Assembly: GCA_947594095.1 (NCBI GenBank)
Contig: CANQEA010000018.1
Span: 1-20,000, forward strand
Length of the DNA: 20,000 nucleotides
Reading direction: 5' to 3'
Origin: an uncultured Clostridia bacterium
GTDB lineage: Bacteria > Bacillota_A > Clostridia > TANB77 > CAG-508
Below are positions 13,710-20,000 of the stretch, piece after piece. The notes under the pieces were generated by a model that worked only from the letters and a program-made list of their open reading frames with translations, was not told the origin of the DNA and made no database searches. A program made the translations under genes and the position numbers. Every line of letters starts with the position of its first letter. Position 1 is the first letter of the stretch.

Positions 13710-14156
13710 TTATAAAATTTTTCCTTCTATGTAACATTGATATATATAATCCGGGTTTTCATAATACATACTACTATTATAATTATCGATTTTTTCTATA
13801 ATCCATGAGCTTAATACATCAATTAATGTGTTAATGTAATTGTCTTTATTGCTGTCTACCATTAAAATTAGCCTTTTATATACTTTTCCTATATCCCAAT
13901 ATGTTGGAACATTGTATTCGCAATTAGAAACAATATCATATTGTCCCATTTCTATATTGCATTTTTCAATAAATTCATCTGATATTTTTTCTATATTTTC
14001 ACAATGATAAATTTCGGCTAATTCATATATCTTTTTTATATTGTCTTTCCCTAGTTTTTGGGCTACTATTTTTTTTCTGTTTTTTGTTTTTCTTGCTATA
14101 TATTCAATAAAACTGCATACAAAAAACAGATTATTTTCTTCTGTTGATTCTCCCAT
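13710..14156 (-). CDS. Hypothetical partner of the DUF3990 protein, candidate antitoxin
   Basis: A 148-residue soluble protein without signal peptide or membrane helix. It looks mainly helical: NNLFFVCSFIEYIARKTKNR (about 7-27), KDNIKKIYELAEIYHCENIE (about 38-58), then YNVPTYWDIGKVYKRLI, and a C-terminal region ending YIYQCYIEGKIL. The opening, FFVCSFIEYIARK, is reminiscent of DUF3791, the small family often paired with DUF3990, but the protein is twice as long and I am not sure of the assignment. GGGGGAAG precedes the ATG at 14156. It starts 31 bases after the DUF3990 gene and shares its promoter. Toxin-neutralising activity is inferred from this pairing only. Confidence 0.7.
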   Translation of the reverse strand: MGESTEENNLFFVCSFIEYIARKTKNRKKIVAQKLGKDNIKKIYELAEIYHCENIEKISDEFIEKCNIEMGQYDIVSNCEYNVPTYWDIGKVYKRLILMVDSNKDNYINTLIDVLSSWIIEKIDNYNSSMYYENPDYIYQCYIEGKIL

Positions 14157-14187
14157 ATTTAACTTCCCCCAAAAAATTTACTCATTT

Positions 14188-14646
14188 CTATATTTCTTCC
14201 GCTTCAATAAATTTAATACATTGTAAAGACTTTTCTGTGCAAAATGCTATTTGATGTGTCGGATGTCTGAATTTTGCTAGTTCCCAAAACGCCTCTCTTG
14301 TGATTTGTCCCATCATTAAATCTGTTATATAATTATAAACTTGGTCATCTGCCATAGCACCTATAACAATATCATAATCATGTTTTTTTCCACTTCTACA
14401 ATCAATTATGAAATCTAGCCATTCTTCTGTCATAACAGTAAAATTTTTTATATTCAAATTAGGATTTTCATTATATTCGTATTTGTTTATAATATGAGCA
14501 TCATATTTTTTAGCCCATTTTATTGCTTGTTCTTCAAGTATTGTACAATAAAACCCAATTCCAAAATCTTTAGTATATTTTCCTTCTAATATATTTGGCT
14601 TCTCAACTTTACAATAACTACCATGATATACTATTTGTTTTGACAT
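14188..14646 (-). CDS. DUF3990-family ADP-ribosyltransferase-like protein, candidate toxin
   Basis: A 152-residue protein with the DUF3990 layout. QIVYHGSYCKVEKP (4-17) supplies the NAD-binding His, and TKDFGIGFYCT (25-35) the second nucleotide-binding strand with its Tyr. WLDFIIDCR and HDYDIVIGAMADDQVYNYI follow in the middle, and THQIAFCTEKSLQCIKFIEA closes the fold. The H...Y pattern followed by a late Gln/Glu strand is that of ADP-ribosyltransferases of the PARP/diphtheria-toxin type. Several known toxins of toxin-antitoxin and phage-defence modules share this fold. AAGGAGG is six bases upstream, and a good promoter lies just before it. The target is unknown. Family assignment is fairly secure; toxicity is inference. 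Confidence 0.82.
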   Translation of the reverse strand: MSKQIVYHGSYCKVEKPNILEGKYTKDFGIGFYCTILEEQAIKWAKKYDAHIINKYEYNENPNLNIKNFTVMTEEWLDFIIDCRSGKKHDYDIVIGAMADDQVYNYITDLMMGQITREAFWELAKFRHPTHQIAFCTEKSLQCIKFIEAEEI

Positions 14647-14685
14647 ATTAGTCCTCCTTAATAAATATCTATCATCTTGTTATAA

Positions 14686-14714
14686 ATTATACTTCATAAA
14701 TTCGTAAAAATCAA
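14686..14714 (-). promoter_or_regulatory. Promoter of the DUF3990 module and tmk
   Basis: Minus-strand TTGATT (14714-14709) and exact TATAAT (14691-14686) with a 17-bp spacer, right after the rpsR terminator. Predicted start is near 14679, about 33 bases before the DUF3990 ATG. No other good promoter is visible before tmk, so the essential kinase seems to depend on this one or on read-through. Confidence 0.75.
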
Positions 14715-14716
14715 GT

Positions 14717-14760
14717 AAAAAATAACCTAATTAAAATGCTGCTGCATTCTAATTAGGTTA
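14717..14760 (-). terminator. Intrinsic terminator of the rpsF-ssb-rpsR operon
   Basis: Minus-strand stem TAACCTAATT / AATTAGGTTA, with an inner AATGC/GCATT stem and AGCA loop, followed by ATTTTTT. It begins six bases after the rpsR stop. The symmetrical A-rich left flank may also let it act in the other direction. Confidence 0.88.
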
Positions 14761-14765
14761 CATTT

Positions 14766-15047
14766 TTATTGTTGTGTATATGGAAGAACAGCGATGTGTC
14801 TTGCTCTTTTTACTGCTGTTGTAATATCTCTTTGATGTTTTGCACAAGCACCTGTTGTTCTTCTTGGTAAAATTTTTCCCTTATCATTGATAAACTTTCT
14901 TAATTGTTCTGGATTTTTATAATCTAATACAAAGTTTTTGTCACTGCATAATACGCATACTTTTTTTCTTTGTTTTCTAAATCTTGGATTATAATCATCA
15001 TCATAATTTTTGTTATTGTTTCTTCTATTTTGTTTTTTATCTGCCAT
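14766..15047 (-). CDS. rpsR: 30S ribosomal protein S18
   Basis: Small-subunit protein that binds S6 and 16S rRNA in the platform. The 93 residues show the family core [20 protein letters not shown], then [20 protein letters not shown] and [15 protein letters not shown] (about 29-37) and the Cys in GACAKHQR make it the zinc-binding, cysteine-containing form. The N-terminal 25 residues are a basic, Asn-rich extension. AAAGGA is the ribosome site, rather far from the ATG (about 11 bases). It is the last gene of the rpsF-ssb-rpsR operon, 23 bases after ssb and directly before the terminator. Confidence 0.97.
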   Translation of the reverse strand: MADKKQNRRNNNKNYDDDYNPRFRKQRKKVCVLCSDKNFVLDYKNPEQLRKFINDKGKILPRRTTGACAKHQRDITTAVKRARHIAVLPYTQQ

Positions 15048-15070
15048 CTCTTTTCATTCCTTTCCTTAAA

Positions 15071-15499
15071 TTAAAATGGTAGATCATCACTTGAAGATAC
15101 TTCGAAATCGCTTCCCATGCTACCAGGAGTTGTGTTACCAAAAGTACTTTCAAAAGAACTAGCACTTGCATCTCCTTCTCTTTTGCTGTCTGCAAAATAT
15201 GCTTCTTCTGCAACTACTTCTGTTACATAGTGTTTTACTCCTTGGTCATCTTCCCAATTTCTTGTTTGTATTCTTCCGATGATTCCTACTTGTTGACCTT
15301 TCTTAAAGTATTTGCTACAAAATTCTCCTAGTTTACTCCAAGCCACAATATTTATAAAATCCGCTTGTCTTTCTTCTCCTTGTCTAACAAATCTTCTGTT
15401 TACTGCTAAACTAAAAGAAGCAACTAATGTGTTGTTTGTTTGTGTGTATCTTACTTCTGGGTCTCTTGTTAATCTTCCCATTAATATTACTTTGTTCAT
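15071..15499 (-). CDS. ssb: Single-stranded DNA-binding protein
   Basis: Binds and protects single-stranded DNA during replication, repair and recombination, and recruits partners through its tail. The OB fold occupies about residues 1-105: MNKVILMGRLTRDPEVRYT, then FSLAVNRRFVRQGEERQADF, and INIVAWSKLGEFCSKYFKKG. A flexible Ser/Gly/Thr linker follows (about 110-135), and the acidic tail SSDDLPF ends the protein, as needed for binding recombination and replication partners. AAAGGTGAT precedes the ATG. Its place between rpsF and rpsR is the conserved Firmicute order and marks it as the main chromosomal SSB, not a phage or plasmid copy. Confidence 0.97.
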   Translation of the reverse strand: MNKVILMGRLTRDPEVRYTQTNNTLVASFSLAVNRRFVRQGEERQADFINIVAWSKLGEFCSKYFKKGQQVGIIGRIQTRNWEDDQGVKHYVTEVVAEEAYFADSKREGDASASSFESTFGNTTPGSMGSDFEVSSSDDLPF

Positions 15500-15583
15500 T
15501 TTTTATCACCTTTCTTTACTACTTTAAATAAAGGTCCCTTATCTTTATTTATAATTTTTTGTTTTTTTGTTACTTGTATGTAA

Positions 15584-15862
15584 CTATTTTTTTACTACGA
15601 TAAATTTAATTATATCGTCTGTTATTCTATAAACTCTTTCAAGTTCTTGAATAGCATTTGGATCTGATTCGAAATTGAATAATAAGTATGTAGCTTCTTT
15701 ATTTTTTTTGATTTCATAAGCTAGTTTCTTTTTACCCATATTTTCTACTGACTCTACTTTTCCGTTTTTATTAATTAACCCTGTAAATTTTTCTTCTAGA
15801 GCTTTTAATCCTGCCTCATCTACATTTGGATTAACAATAATAACACTTTCGTATTTGTTCAT
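15584..15862 (-). CDS. rpsF: 30S ribosomal protein S6
   Basis: Binds S18 in the small-subunit platform. The 92 residues begin MNKYESVIIVNPNVDEAGLK and contain GKVESVENMGKKKLAYEIKK and EATYLLFNFES, the usual S6 pattern; there is no long acidic tail. The ATG at 15862 follows GGGAGGTG by six bases. An in-frame GTG three codons earlier is part of that ribosome site and is not used as the start. It is the first gene of the rpsF-ssb-rpsR operon, with a promoter at 15944-15972 and a leader of about 75 bases containing one clear hairpin. Confidence 0.97.
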   Translation of the reverse strand: MNKYESVIIVNPNVDEAGLKALEEKFTGLINKNGKVESVENMGKKKLAYEIKKNKEATYLLFNFESDPNAIQELERVYRITDDIIKFIVVKK

Positions 15863-15887
15863 CCTTTTCACCTCCCTATGGATTGCA

Positions 15888-15906
15888 ACCTACATTTTCT
15901 GTAGGT
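15888..15906 (-). promoter_or_regulatory. Leader hairpin before rpsF, possible S6:S18 autoregulatory site
   Basis: Minus-strand ACCTACA and TGTAGGT form a 7-bp stem with a GAAAA loop, about 19 bases upstream of the rpsF ribosome site. Many bacteria have an S6:S18-binding leader at this place. The CCG trinucleotide expected in that motif is not seen here, so the link to autoregulation is only positional. Confidence 0.4.
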
Positions 15907-15943
15907 AGAGATTTTAAAAGTTTTCTTACTTTTAAGCATAACA

Positions 15944-15972
15944 ATTTTATCATATTTTTTTACATTTGACAA
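15944..15972 (-). promoter_or_regulatory. Promoter of the rpsF-ssb-rpsR operon
   Basis: Minus-strand TTGTCA (15972-15967) and TAAAAT (15949-15944) with a 17-bp spacer. Predicted start is near 15937, leaving a leader of about 75 bases. It lies directly after the upstream gene's stop codon (15998). Confidence 0.7.
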
Positions 15973-15997
15973 GTCATTTTTTAAAATTTATGTCTAT

Positions 15998-16963
15998 TTA
16001 AAGATTTTGTTCTGCTTCTTCATTATAATTATCAACATATTTTTCTAATTGTCTTGCACCTAGCTCTTCCTTAATACTTCCAAACACTAATCCTTGTTCT
16101 TTTAATTTTTTTAGTGTTTCAATATTTACTTTTACAAATCTTCTATTTTTATTAGAGTATATATATGGTTTTATAATATTCTTTTCATATGAATAAATAC
16201 ATAAAGTATATTCTCTTTCTTTATTTTCTTTTTCTCTATAACAATTAAATGCAAAAATTTTATTTTTGTAAAAAACTGGAACAACTTTTTCTAAAACAGC
16301 TTTATAATATTTGTTTAATTCTACACTTTCCATGTCTTCATTATTAACATATAAATTATCATCTTCTAAAATTATTTCTAATGCTTCATGTGCATTCTTT
16401 CCCTGAACCAATTGCATTAAATGGGTTACTTCCCTATTTTTATATTCTTTTTCATCTTTAATATATCCAATCTCTATTAACATTTTCGTAAGTGCTTTTT
16501 GATCACATTTTTCTTCAGAACTTTCAGGCAAATTCCCTCTATATTCAAACCTTCTTAATCTAGATTTTGTTTGTATAAACTGCAAGTCTAACTGTATATC
16601 TGCTTTAAATATTTTACCACTTTTGGGTACTATTTTTGTATAAGTATGATCAGTATCTATTCTTTCTATAAATGATTTAATACCGAATTCTTTTAAAATA
16701 TTTGTGTATAAGTGTGAAAGTGTATAACACAGGATTTTTCTCTTTTTAGATATTTCATCTAAACTTTTAGTTTTTAAATCATTTGCCTGTTTGATCTTTT
16801 TTCTTGTTTCTGAATTACCAAAATAATATTTTTCATCAAATGATTTTATTTTTCCTAGTTCCACATAAATGTATAATGCCTTTTTTATTTCGATCTCTTC
16901 TTCTGTTCCAGTAAATATTGGCATATTTTGTTTAAAATATTCTACTAATTCATTTTTTGTCAT
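15998..16963 (-). CDS. Uncharacterised protein with transglutaminase-like Cys-His-Asp pattern
   Basis: A 321-residue soluble protein without signal peptide or membrane helix. Around residues 75-126 it shows RKILCYTLSHLYTNILKEFG (Cys79 at the start of a helix), then DTDHTYTKI (His106 before a strand) and FKADIQLDL (Asp122). This spacing resembles the Cys-His-Asp core of transglutaminase-like/papain-fold enzymes. The rest (NAHEALEIILED and a C-terminal strand-rich domain with YTLCIYSYE) is not recognised. The ATG at 16963 has GAAGG about seven bases upstream. A longer reading from 17005 has no ribosome site and contains the promoter's TATAAT, so it is rejected. It precedes rpsF with 25 bases to that promoter, but no clear terminator lies between. 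Enzyme activity and substrate are unknown. Confidence 0.75.
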   Translation of the reverse strand: MTKNELVEYFKQNMPIFTGTEEEIEIKKALYIYVELGKIKSFDEKYYFGNSETRKKIKQANDLKTKSLDEISKKRKILCYTLSHLYTNILKEFGIKSFIERIDTDHTYTKIVPKSGKIFKADIQLDLQFIQTKSRLRRFEYRGNLPESSEEKCDQKALTKMLIEIGYIKDEKEYKNREVTHLMQLVQGKNAHEALEIILEDDNLYVNNEDMESVELNKYYKAVLEKVVPVFYKNKIFAFNCYREKENKEREYTLCIYSYEKNIIKPYIYSNKNRRFVKVNIETLKKLKEQGLVFGSIKEELGARQLEKYVDNYNEEAEQNL

Positions 16964-16993
16964 TAAATAACCTTCTTTTAATTTTTTCTTAAT

Positions 16994-16999
16994 ATTATA
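16994..16999 (-). promoter_or_regulatory. Extended -10 promoter of the transglutaminase-like gene
   Basis: Minus-strand TGTTATAAT is an exact extended -10 element (TGnTATAAT); no good -35 box is present (TTTAAA at 16 bases is the best). Predicted start is near 16987. The rest of the divergent spacer to 17160 is very AT-rich. On the plus strand I see only a weak candidate for the next gene, TTGTCT at 17104 followed by TAATTT. Confidence 0.5.
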
Positions 17000-17160
17000 A
17001 CACATATTTTTGTTTTTTAAAACTTTTTGTTTAAAATTGTCGATTTGTTCTCATACTAATAATATTAAAAAATGTTGATAATTTAATTGTTTTCAACAAA
17101 TTATTGTCTTATTAAAAGATGTTATTAATTTAATTAATAAAAAATAAAAATTAAATATAA

Positions 17161-18214
17161 ATGGAGAAATTGAAAGATAATTATTTCATTTATAGAGATA
17201 GGATGTGTTTAAAAATGTTTAATCCAAGTGCAATTTATTTTGAAAAAGATATTGAAAATTATGTTTTAGGGCGTGAATTATTAGCAAAATATAAAGATAT
17301 TCCTAAATTTGAAATTGAAAATCATAATAACATAGAAGAAATGAGAAAAAAAGAAAACAAAGAATTCCCTTATATGAAACAAAATTTAATTATAGGAGTC
17401 CGTAAAACACATAAATTTGTAGAAAATCATAAAACATCTGATTATCTTGTTCCATATACTTCTTCTGGATGCACTGCATCTTGTTTATATTGTTACTTAG
17501 TATGTAATTATAATAAATGTGCATATTTAAGGCTTTTTGTAAATCGTGAACAGATGCTAGATAAAATTATTCAAACAAGTGAAAAGTCAGAGAAAGAACT
17601 TACTTTTGAAATAGGAAGCAATAGTGATTTAATATTAGAAAATACAATTACAGGTAACCTTGTTTGGACAATTGAAAACTTTAAAAATAGTAAAAAGGGA
17701 AAACTTACTTTTCCAACTAAATTTGATATGGTAGATGATATATTAAATTTAGACCATCAAGGAAAAGTTGTTATTCGTGTTAGTGTAAACCCTGAGGAAA
17801 TCATAAATAAAGTAGAATTTGGTACTTCCAGGCTTGAACGGAAGAATTGAAGCAATAAATAAATTAAAAGATGCAGGATATGAAGTCGGTATTTTGATTG
17901 CTCCTGTAATCTTAGTTGATAATTGGAAATCTTTATACTTAGAATTAATTCAAACTCTACATGAGAAATTATCTACTAAAGTTAAAAATGATGTATTTTT
18001 TGAAGTTATTTTTATGACATATAGCTATGTCCATACAAAAATAAATGAAGAGGCTTTTCCAAATGCAATTAACCTTTATAATAAAGAGCTTATGACAGGC
18101 AGAGGTCGTGGTAAATATATGTATAAAAATCAAGTAAGACAAGATGGAGAAGTTTTTATTCGTGAAAATATGAATAAATATTTTCCAAATAACCCTATCA
18201 TGTATATTGTTTAA
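17161..18214 (+). pseudogene. Spore photoproduct lyase-like radical SAM gene, frameshifted
   Basis: Homologue of SplB, which repairs UV spore photoproduct in germinating spores. The two halves together give about 350 residues, near the family's 340. The first half has IGVRKTHKFVENHKTSDYLV, the radical SAM motif CTASCLYC (Cys104, 108, 111), and LTFPTKFDMVDDIL. The second has RIEAINKLKDAGYEVGILIA and a RGRGKYMY ending. The frame breaks at about 17840-17850: the first frame reads FGTSRLERKN and stops at 17848-17850, while the next frame continues with GRIEAIN. Removing one base from GGAAG restores the join GTSRLERRIEAI. Where SplB has its hydrogen-donor Cys141 (FEASCTSD), this protein has Ser153 (FEIGSNSD). 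No ribosome site precedes the first ATG; one at 17203 is a possible alternative. Either a decaying gene or a sequencing error; with the Ser, true lyase activity is doubtful. Confidence 0.85.
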
Positions 18215-18223
18215 ATTTAATAC

Positions 18224-18252
18224 TTGTTTTTTCATGCATAATAATGTATAAT
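18224..18252 (+). promoter_or_regulatory. Promoter of asnS
   Basis: TTGTTT (18224-18229) and exact TATAAT (18247-18252) with a 17-bp spacer. Predicted start is near 18259, only about 22 bases before the asnS ATG. This leaves no room for a T-box leader, which many Firmicute aminoacyl-tRNA synthetase genes have. Confidence 0.75.
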
Positions 18253-18254
18253 AT

Positions 18255-18273
18255 CTCCATAATAAACATGGAG
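18255..18273 (+). promoter_or_regulatory. Dyad over the asnS start point and ribosome site
   Basis: CTCCAT and ATGGAG form a perfect 6-bp inverted repeat around AATAAAC; the right arm contains most of the GGAGG ribosome site. The left arm lies at the predicted transcription start, so it may act as a DNA operator or, if transcription begins early, as a hairpin masking the ribosome site. Confidence 0.35.
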
Positions 18274-18280
18274 GTATTTT

Positions 18281-19672
18281 ATGGAAAATATATTAGTTAA
18301 AGATTTATATAGAAATACATCAGATTTTGAAAACAAAAAAATTCAAATTGAAGGTTGGGTTAGAACAGTTAGAGATTCTAAAAATTTTGGTTTTTTAGAA
18401 GTTAATGATGGTTCATTTTTTAAAAATGTTCAAGTTGTATTTGATGATAGCTTATCTAATTTTTCTGACATTTGTAAATTAACTATTAGTTCTACAATTA
18501 AAGTTATAGGTATTTTAGTTATAACTCAAAATGCTAAACAACCATTTGAAATTAAAGCAGAAGAAGTTGATATTTTTAATTTATGTGATAATTCATATCC
18601 CCTTCAAAAAAAGAGACATTCTTTTGAATATTTGAGAACTATTGCACATTTGCGTCCAAGAACTAATACATTTAACAGTGTATTTCGTGTAAGAAGTGTA
18701 CTTTCTTATGCTATTCATAAATTTTTCCAAGAAAAAGGATTTGTTTATGTTCATACACCAATCTTAACATCTAGTGATGCAGAAGGTGCTGGAGAAATGT
18801 TTAATGTGAATTCTTTTGATTTAAATAACATTCCAAAAACAGAAGATGGACAAGTTGATTTTTCAAAAGACTTTTTTGGTAGACCTGCTCATTTAACAGT
18901 AAGCGGCCAACTAAATGTTGAAACATATGCACATGCATTTCGTAATGTTTATACTTTTGGGCCAACTTTTAGAGCAGAAAATTCTAACACTGTAAAACAT
19001 GCTGCTGAATTCTGGATGATTGAGCCAGAAATATGTTTTGCTGATCTAAAAGATGATATGGATTTAGCTGAAGAAATGATTAAATACATTTTTTCTTATG
19101 TTATAGAAAATTGCCCTGAAGAGATGGAATTTTTCAATAACTTTATAGATAAAGGACTTCTTGAAAGACTACACAATGTAATTAATTCTGATTTTGCAAG
19201 AATTTCTTATACAGATGCTATAAAAGAACTTGAAAAAGTTAATGATAAATTTGAATTTAAAGTATCTTGGGGTGTTGACTTACAAACAGAACATGAAAGA
19301 TATTTATGTGAGGAAATATTTAAAAAACCAGTTTTTGTAACTGATTATCCAAAAGATATAAAGGCATTTTATATGAAACAAAATGATGATGGTAAAACAG
19401 TTGCAGCAAGTGATCTTTTAGTTCCTGGCATTGGTGAAATTATTGGTGGAAGTCAAAGAGAAGAAGATTATGAAAAATTAATAAACCGTATGAAGGAACT
19501 TAATATGCCACTTGATGAATATAATTGGTATTTAGATTTAAGGAAATATGGTAGTTGCATACATTCAGGATTTGGTCTTGGTTTTGAAAGAGCTATAATG
19601 TATTTAACTGGTATGCAAAATATTAGAGATGTACTTCCATTTCCTAGAACTCCAAAAAATTGTGAATTTTAA
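18281..19672 (+). CDS. asnS: Asparaginyl-tRNA synthetase
   Basis: Class IIb synthetase that charges tRNA-Asn with asparagine. The 463 residues begin with an OB-fold anticodon-binding domain ([24 protein letters not shown], here cited in part: [19 protein letters not shown]). The catalytic domain has [37 protein letters not shown], the motif 2 loop [25 protein letters not shown], and motif 3 [20 protein letters not shown] near the C-terminus. The SQREEDY and RAENSNT segments are those of AsnRS rather than AspRS. Length is normal. GGAGG lies seven bases before the ATG. It has its own promoter and terminator and is a single-gene unit. Confidence 0.97.
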   Translation: MENILVKDLYRNTSDFENKKIQIEGWVRTVRDSKNFGFLEVNDGSFFKNVQVVFDDSLSNFSDICKLTISSTIKVIGILVITQNAKQPFEIKAEEVDIFNLCDNSYPLQKKRHSFEYLRTIAHLRPRTNTFNSVFRVRSVLSYAIHKFFQEKGFVYVHTPILTSSDAEGAGEMFNVNSFDLNNIPKTEDGQVDFSKDFFGRPAHLTVSGQLNVETYAHAFRNVYTFGPTFRAENSNTVKHAAEFWMIEPEICFADLKDDMDLAEEMIKYIFSYVIENCPEEMEFFNNFIDKGLLERLHNVINSDFARISYTDAIKELEKVNDKFEFKVSWGVDLQTEHERYLCEEIFKKPVFVTDYPKDIKAFYMKQNDDGKTVAASDLLVPGIGEIIGGSQREEDYEKLINRMKELNMPLDEYNWYLDLRKYGSCIHSGFGLGFERAIMYLTGMQNIRDVLPFPRTPKNCEF

Positions 19673-19675
19673 CCA

Positions 19676-19714
19676 CAAAAATTCCAGTGATTTCTCACTG
19701 GAATTTTTGTTTTC
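19676..19714 (+). terminator. Intrinsic terminator after asnS, bidirectional
   Basis: A perfect 15-bp stem, CAAAAATTCCAGTGA / TCACTGGAATTTTTG, with a TTTC loop, followed by TTTTC. On the minus strand the same stem ends in TTTTTG, so it can also stop transcripts from tsf, which converges on asnS from the other side. Confidence 0.92.
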
Positions 19715-19739
19715 ATGCTCCTATTTTAGGTCGCCTTTT

Positions 19740-20000
19740 TTATTTTAATTGATTCATTACTTCTTCTGCAAAGTTTTCTTCTTTTTTCTCAATACCTTCT
19801 CCTTTTTCAAATCTAGCAAATTCTACTACTTCGCTATCTTTTTCTTTTAGAAGTTGAGATACTTTAATATCTGGATTTTTAACAAATGCTTGATCTACTA
19901 AACATATTTCGCTGTAGAATTTTCCAATTCTACCTTGTACTATTTTGTCTGCAATTGCTTCTGGTTTTCCTTCATTTATTGTTTGTGCTTTTAATATTTC
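19740..20000 (-). CDS. tsf: Elongation factor Ts, C-terminal part (5' end beyond window)
   Basis: Nucleotide-exchange factor for EF-Tu. The 86 residues seen include [40 protein letters not shown] and [15 protein letters not shown], which are the well-conserved C-terminal segments of EF-Ts, ending [13 protein letters not shown]. The N-terminal UBA-like domain and the EF-Tu-contacting TDFV motif are outside the window. It converges on asnS, with the shared terminator between. The usual upstream partner rpsB should lie beyond the right edge. Confidence 0.95.
   Translation of the reverse strand, partial: EILKAQTINEGKPEAIADKIVQGRIGKFYSEICLVDQAFVKNPDIKVSQLLKEKDSEVVEFARFEKGEGIEKKEENFAEEVMNQLK

Noticed and set aside
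17819..18214. Separate gene for the second half of the SPL-like protein
   Set aside because: The only start is a TTG without a ribosome site, and the product aligns with the C-terminal part of SplB, continuing the first half after one base shift.
17969..18235. Minus-strand open frame of 88 codons
   Set aside because: Antisense to the SPL-like gene, without a ribosome site or recognisable domain.

Overview
The window is a very AT-rich, low-GC bacterial chromosome segment. Short genes with strong Shine-Dalgarno sequences, sigma-A-type promoters, an OLE RNA with its partner protein, Gram-positive-style type IV pilus genes and a spore photoproduct lyase-like gene point to an anaerobic Firmicute of the class Clostridia. 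No species can be named from sequence alone. All identifications come from reading motifs; no database search was run.

Layout: most genes are on the minus strand, so transcription runs from high to low coordinates. Positions 1-6371 hold a type IV pilus cluster. In order of transcription it has a pilM-pilN fusion, pilO, a small membrane protein, the major pilin, prepilin peptidase, two minor prepilins and the start of pilB, which is cut by the window edge. The cluster has a promoter at about 6488-6515, preceded by three helically phased GTAAT boxes. Stem-loops flank the pilin gene and prepilin peptidase has a second promoter.

Positions 6605-11349 hold two short transcription units, each led by an AAA ATPase with a DUF4143 (nuclease-fold) C-terminus: ATPase 1 followed by rsmB, and ATPase 2 followed by a short-chain dehydrogenase. 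Each ATPase promoter is embedded in a different repeat array: four 23-bp tandem repeats for the first, a 17-bp dyad plus TGYAA boxes for the second. These look like dedicated operators and are the least explained structures in the window.

Positions 11509-12777 hold an OLE RNA gene with its own promoter, the OLE-associated membrane protein OapA, and a terminator. Upstream, 12888-14714 contains a promoter, a DUF3990 ADP-ribosyltransferase-like gene and its partner (a candidate toxin-antitoxin pair), an unannotated 42-residue charged protein, and thymidylate kinase.

Positions 14717-15972 hold the classical rpsF-ssb-rpsR operon with promoter, leader hairpin and terminator. It is preceded by a gene with a transglutaminase-like Cys-His-Asp pattern (15998-16963). 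Divergent from that, on the plus strand, are a frameshifted spore photoproduct lyase-like radical SAM gene (17161-18214) and asnS (18281-19672). A bidirectional terminator separates asnS from the 3' end of tsf (minus strand, running off the window).

Most notable: the OLE/OapA locus, the two repeat-controlled DUF4143 ATPases, the DUF3990 module, a prepilin peptidase lacking the second catalytic aspartate motif, and an SPL-like gene with both a frameshift and a Cys-to-Ser change at the hydrogen-donor position.
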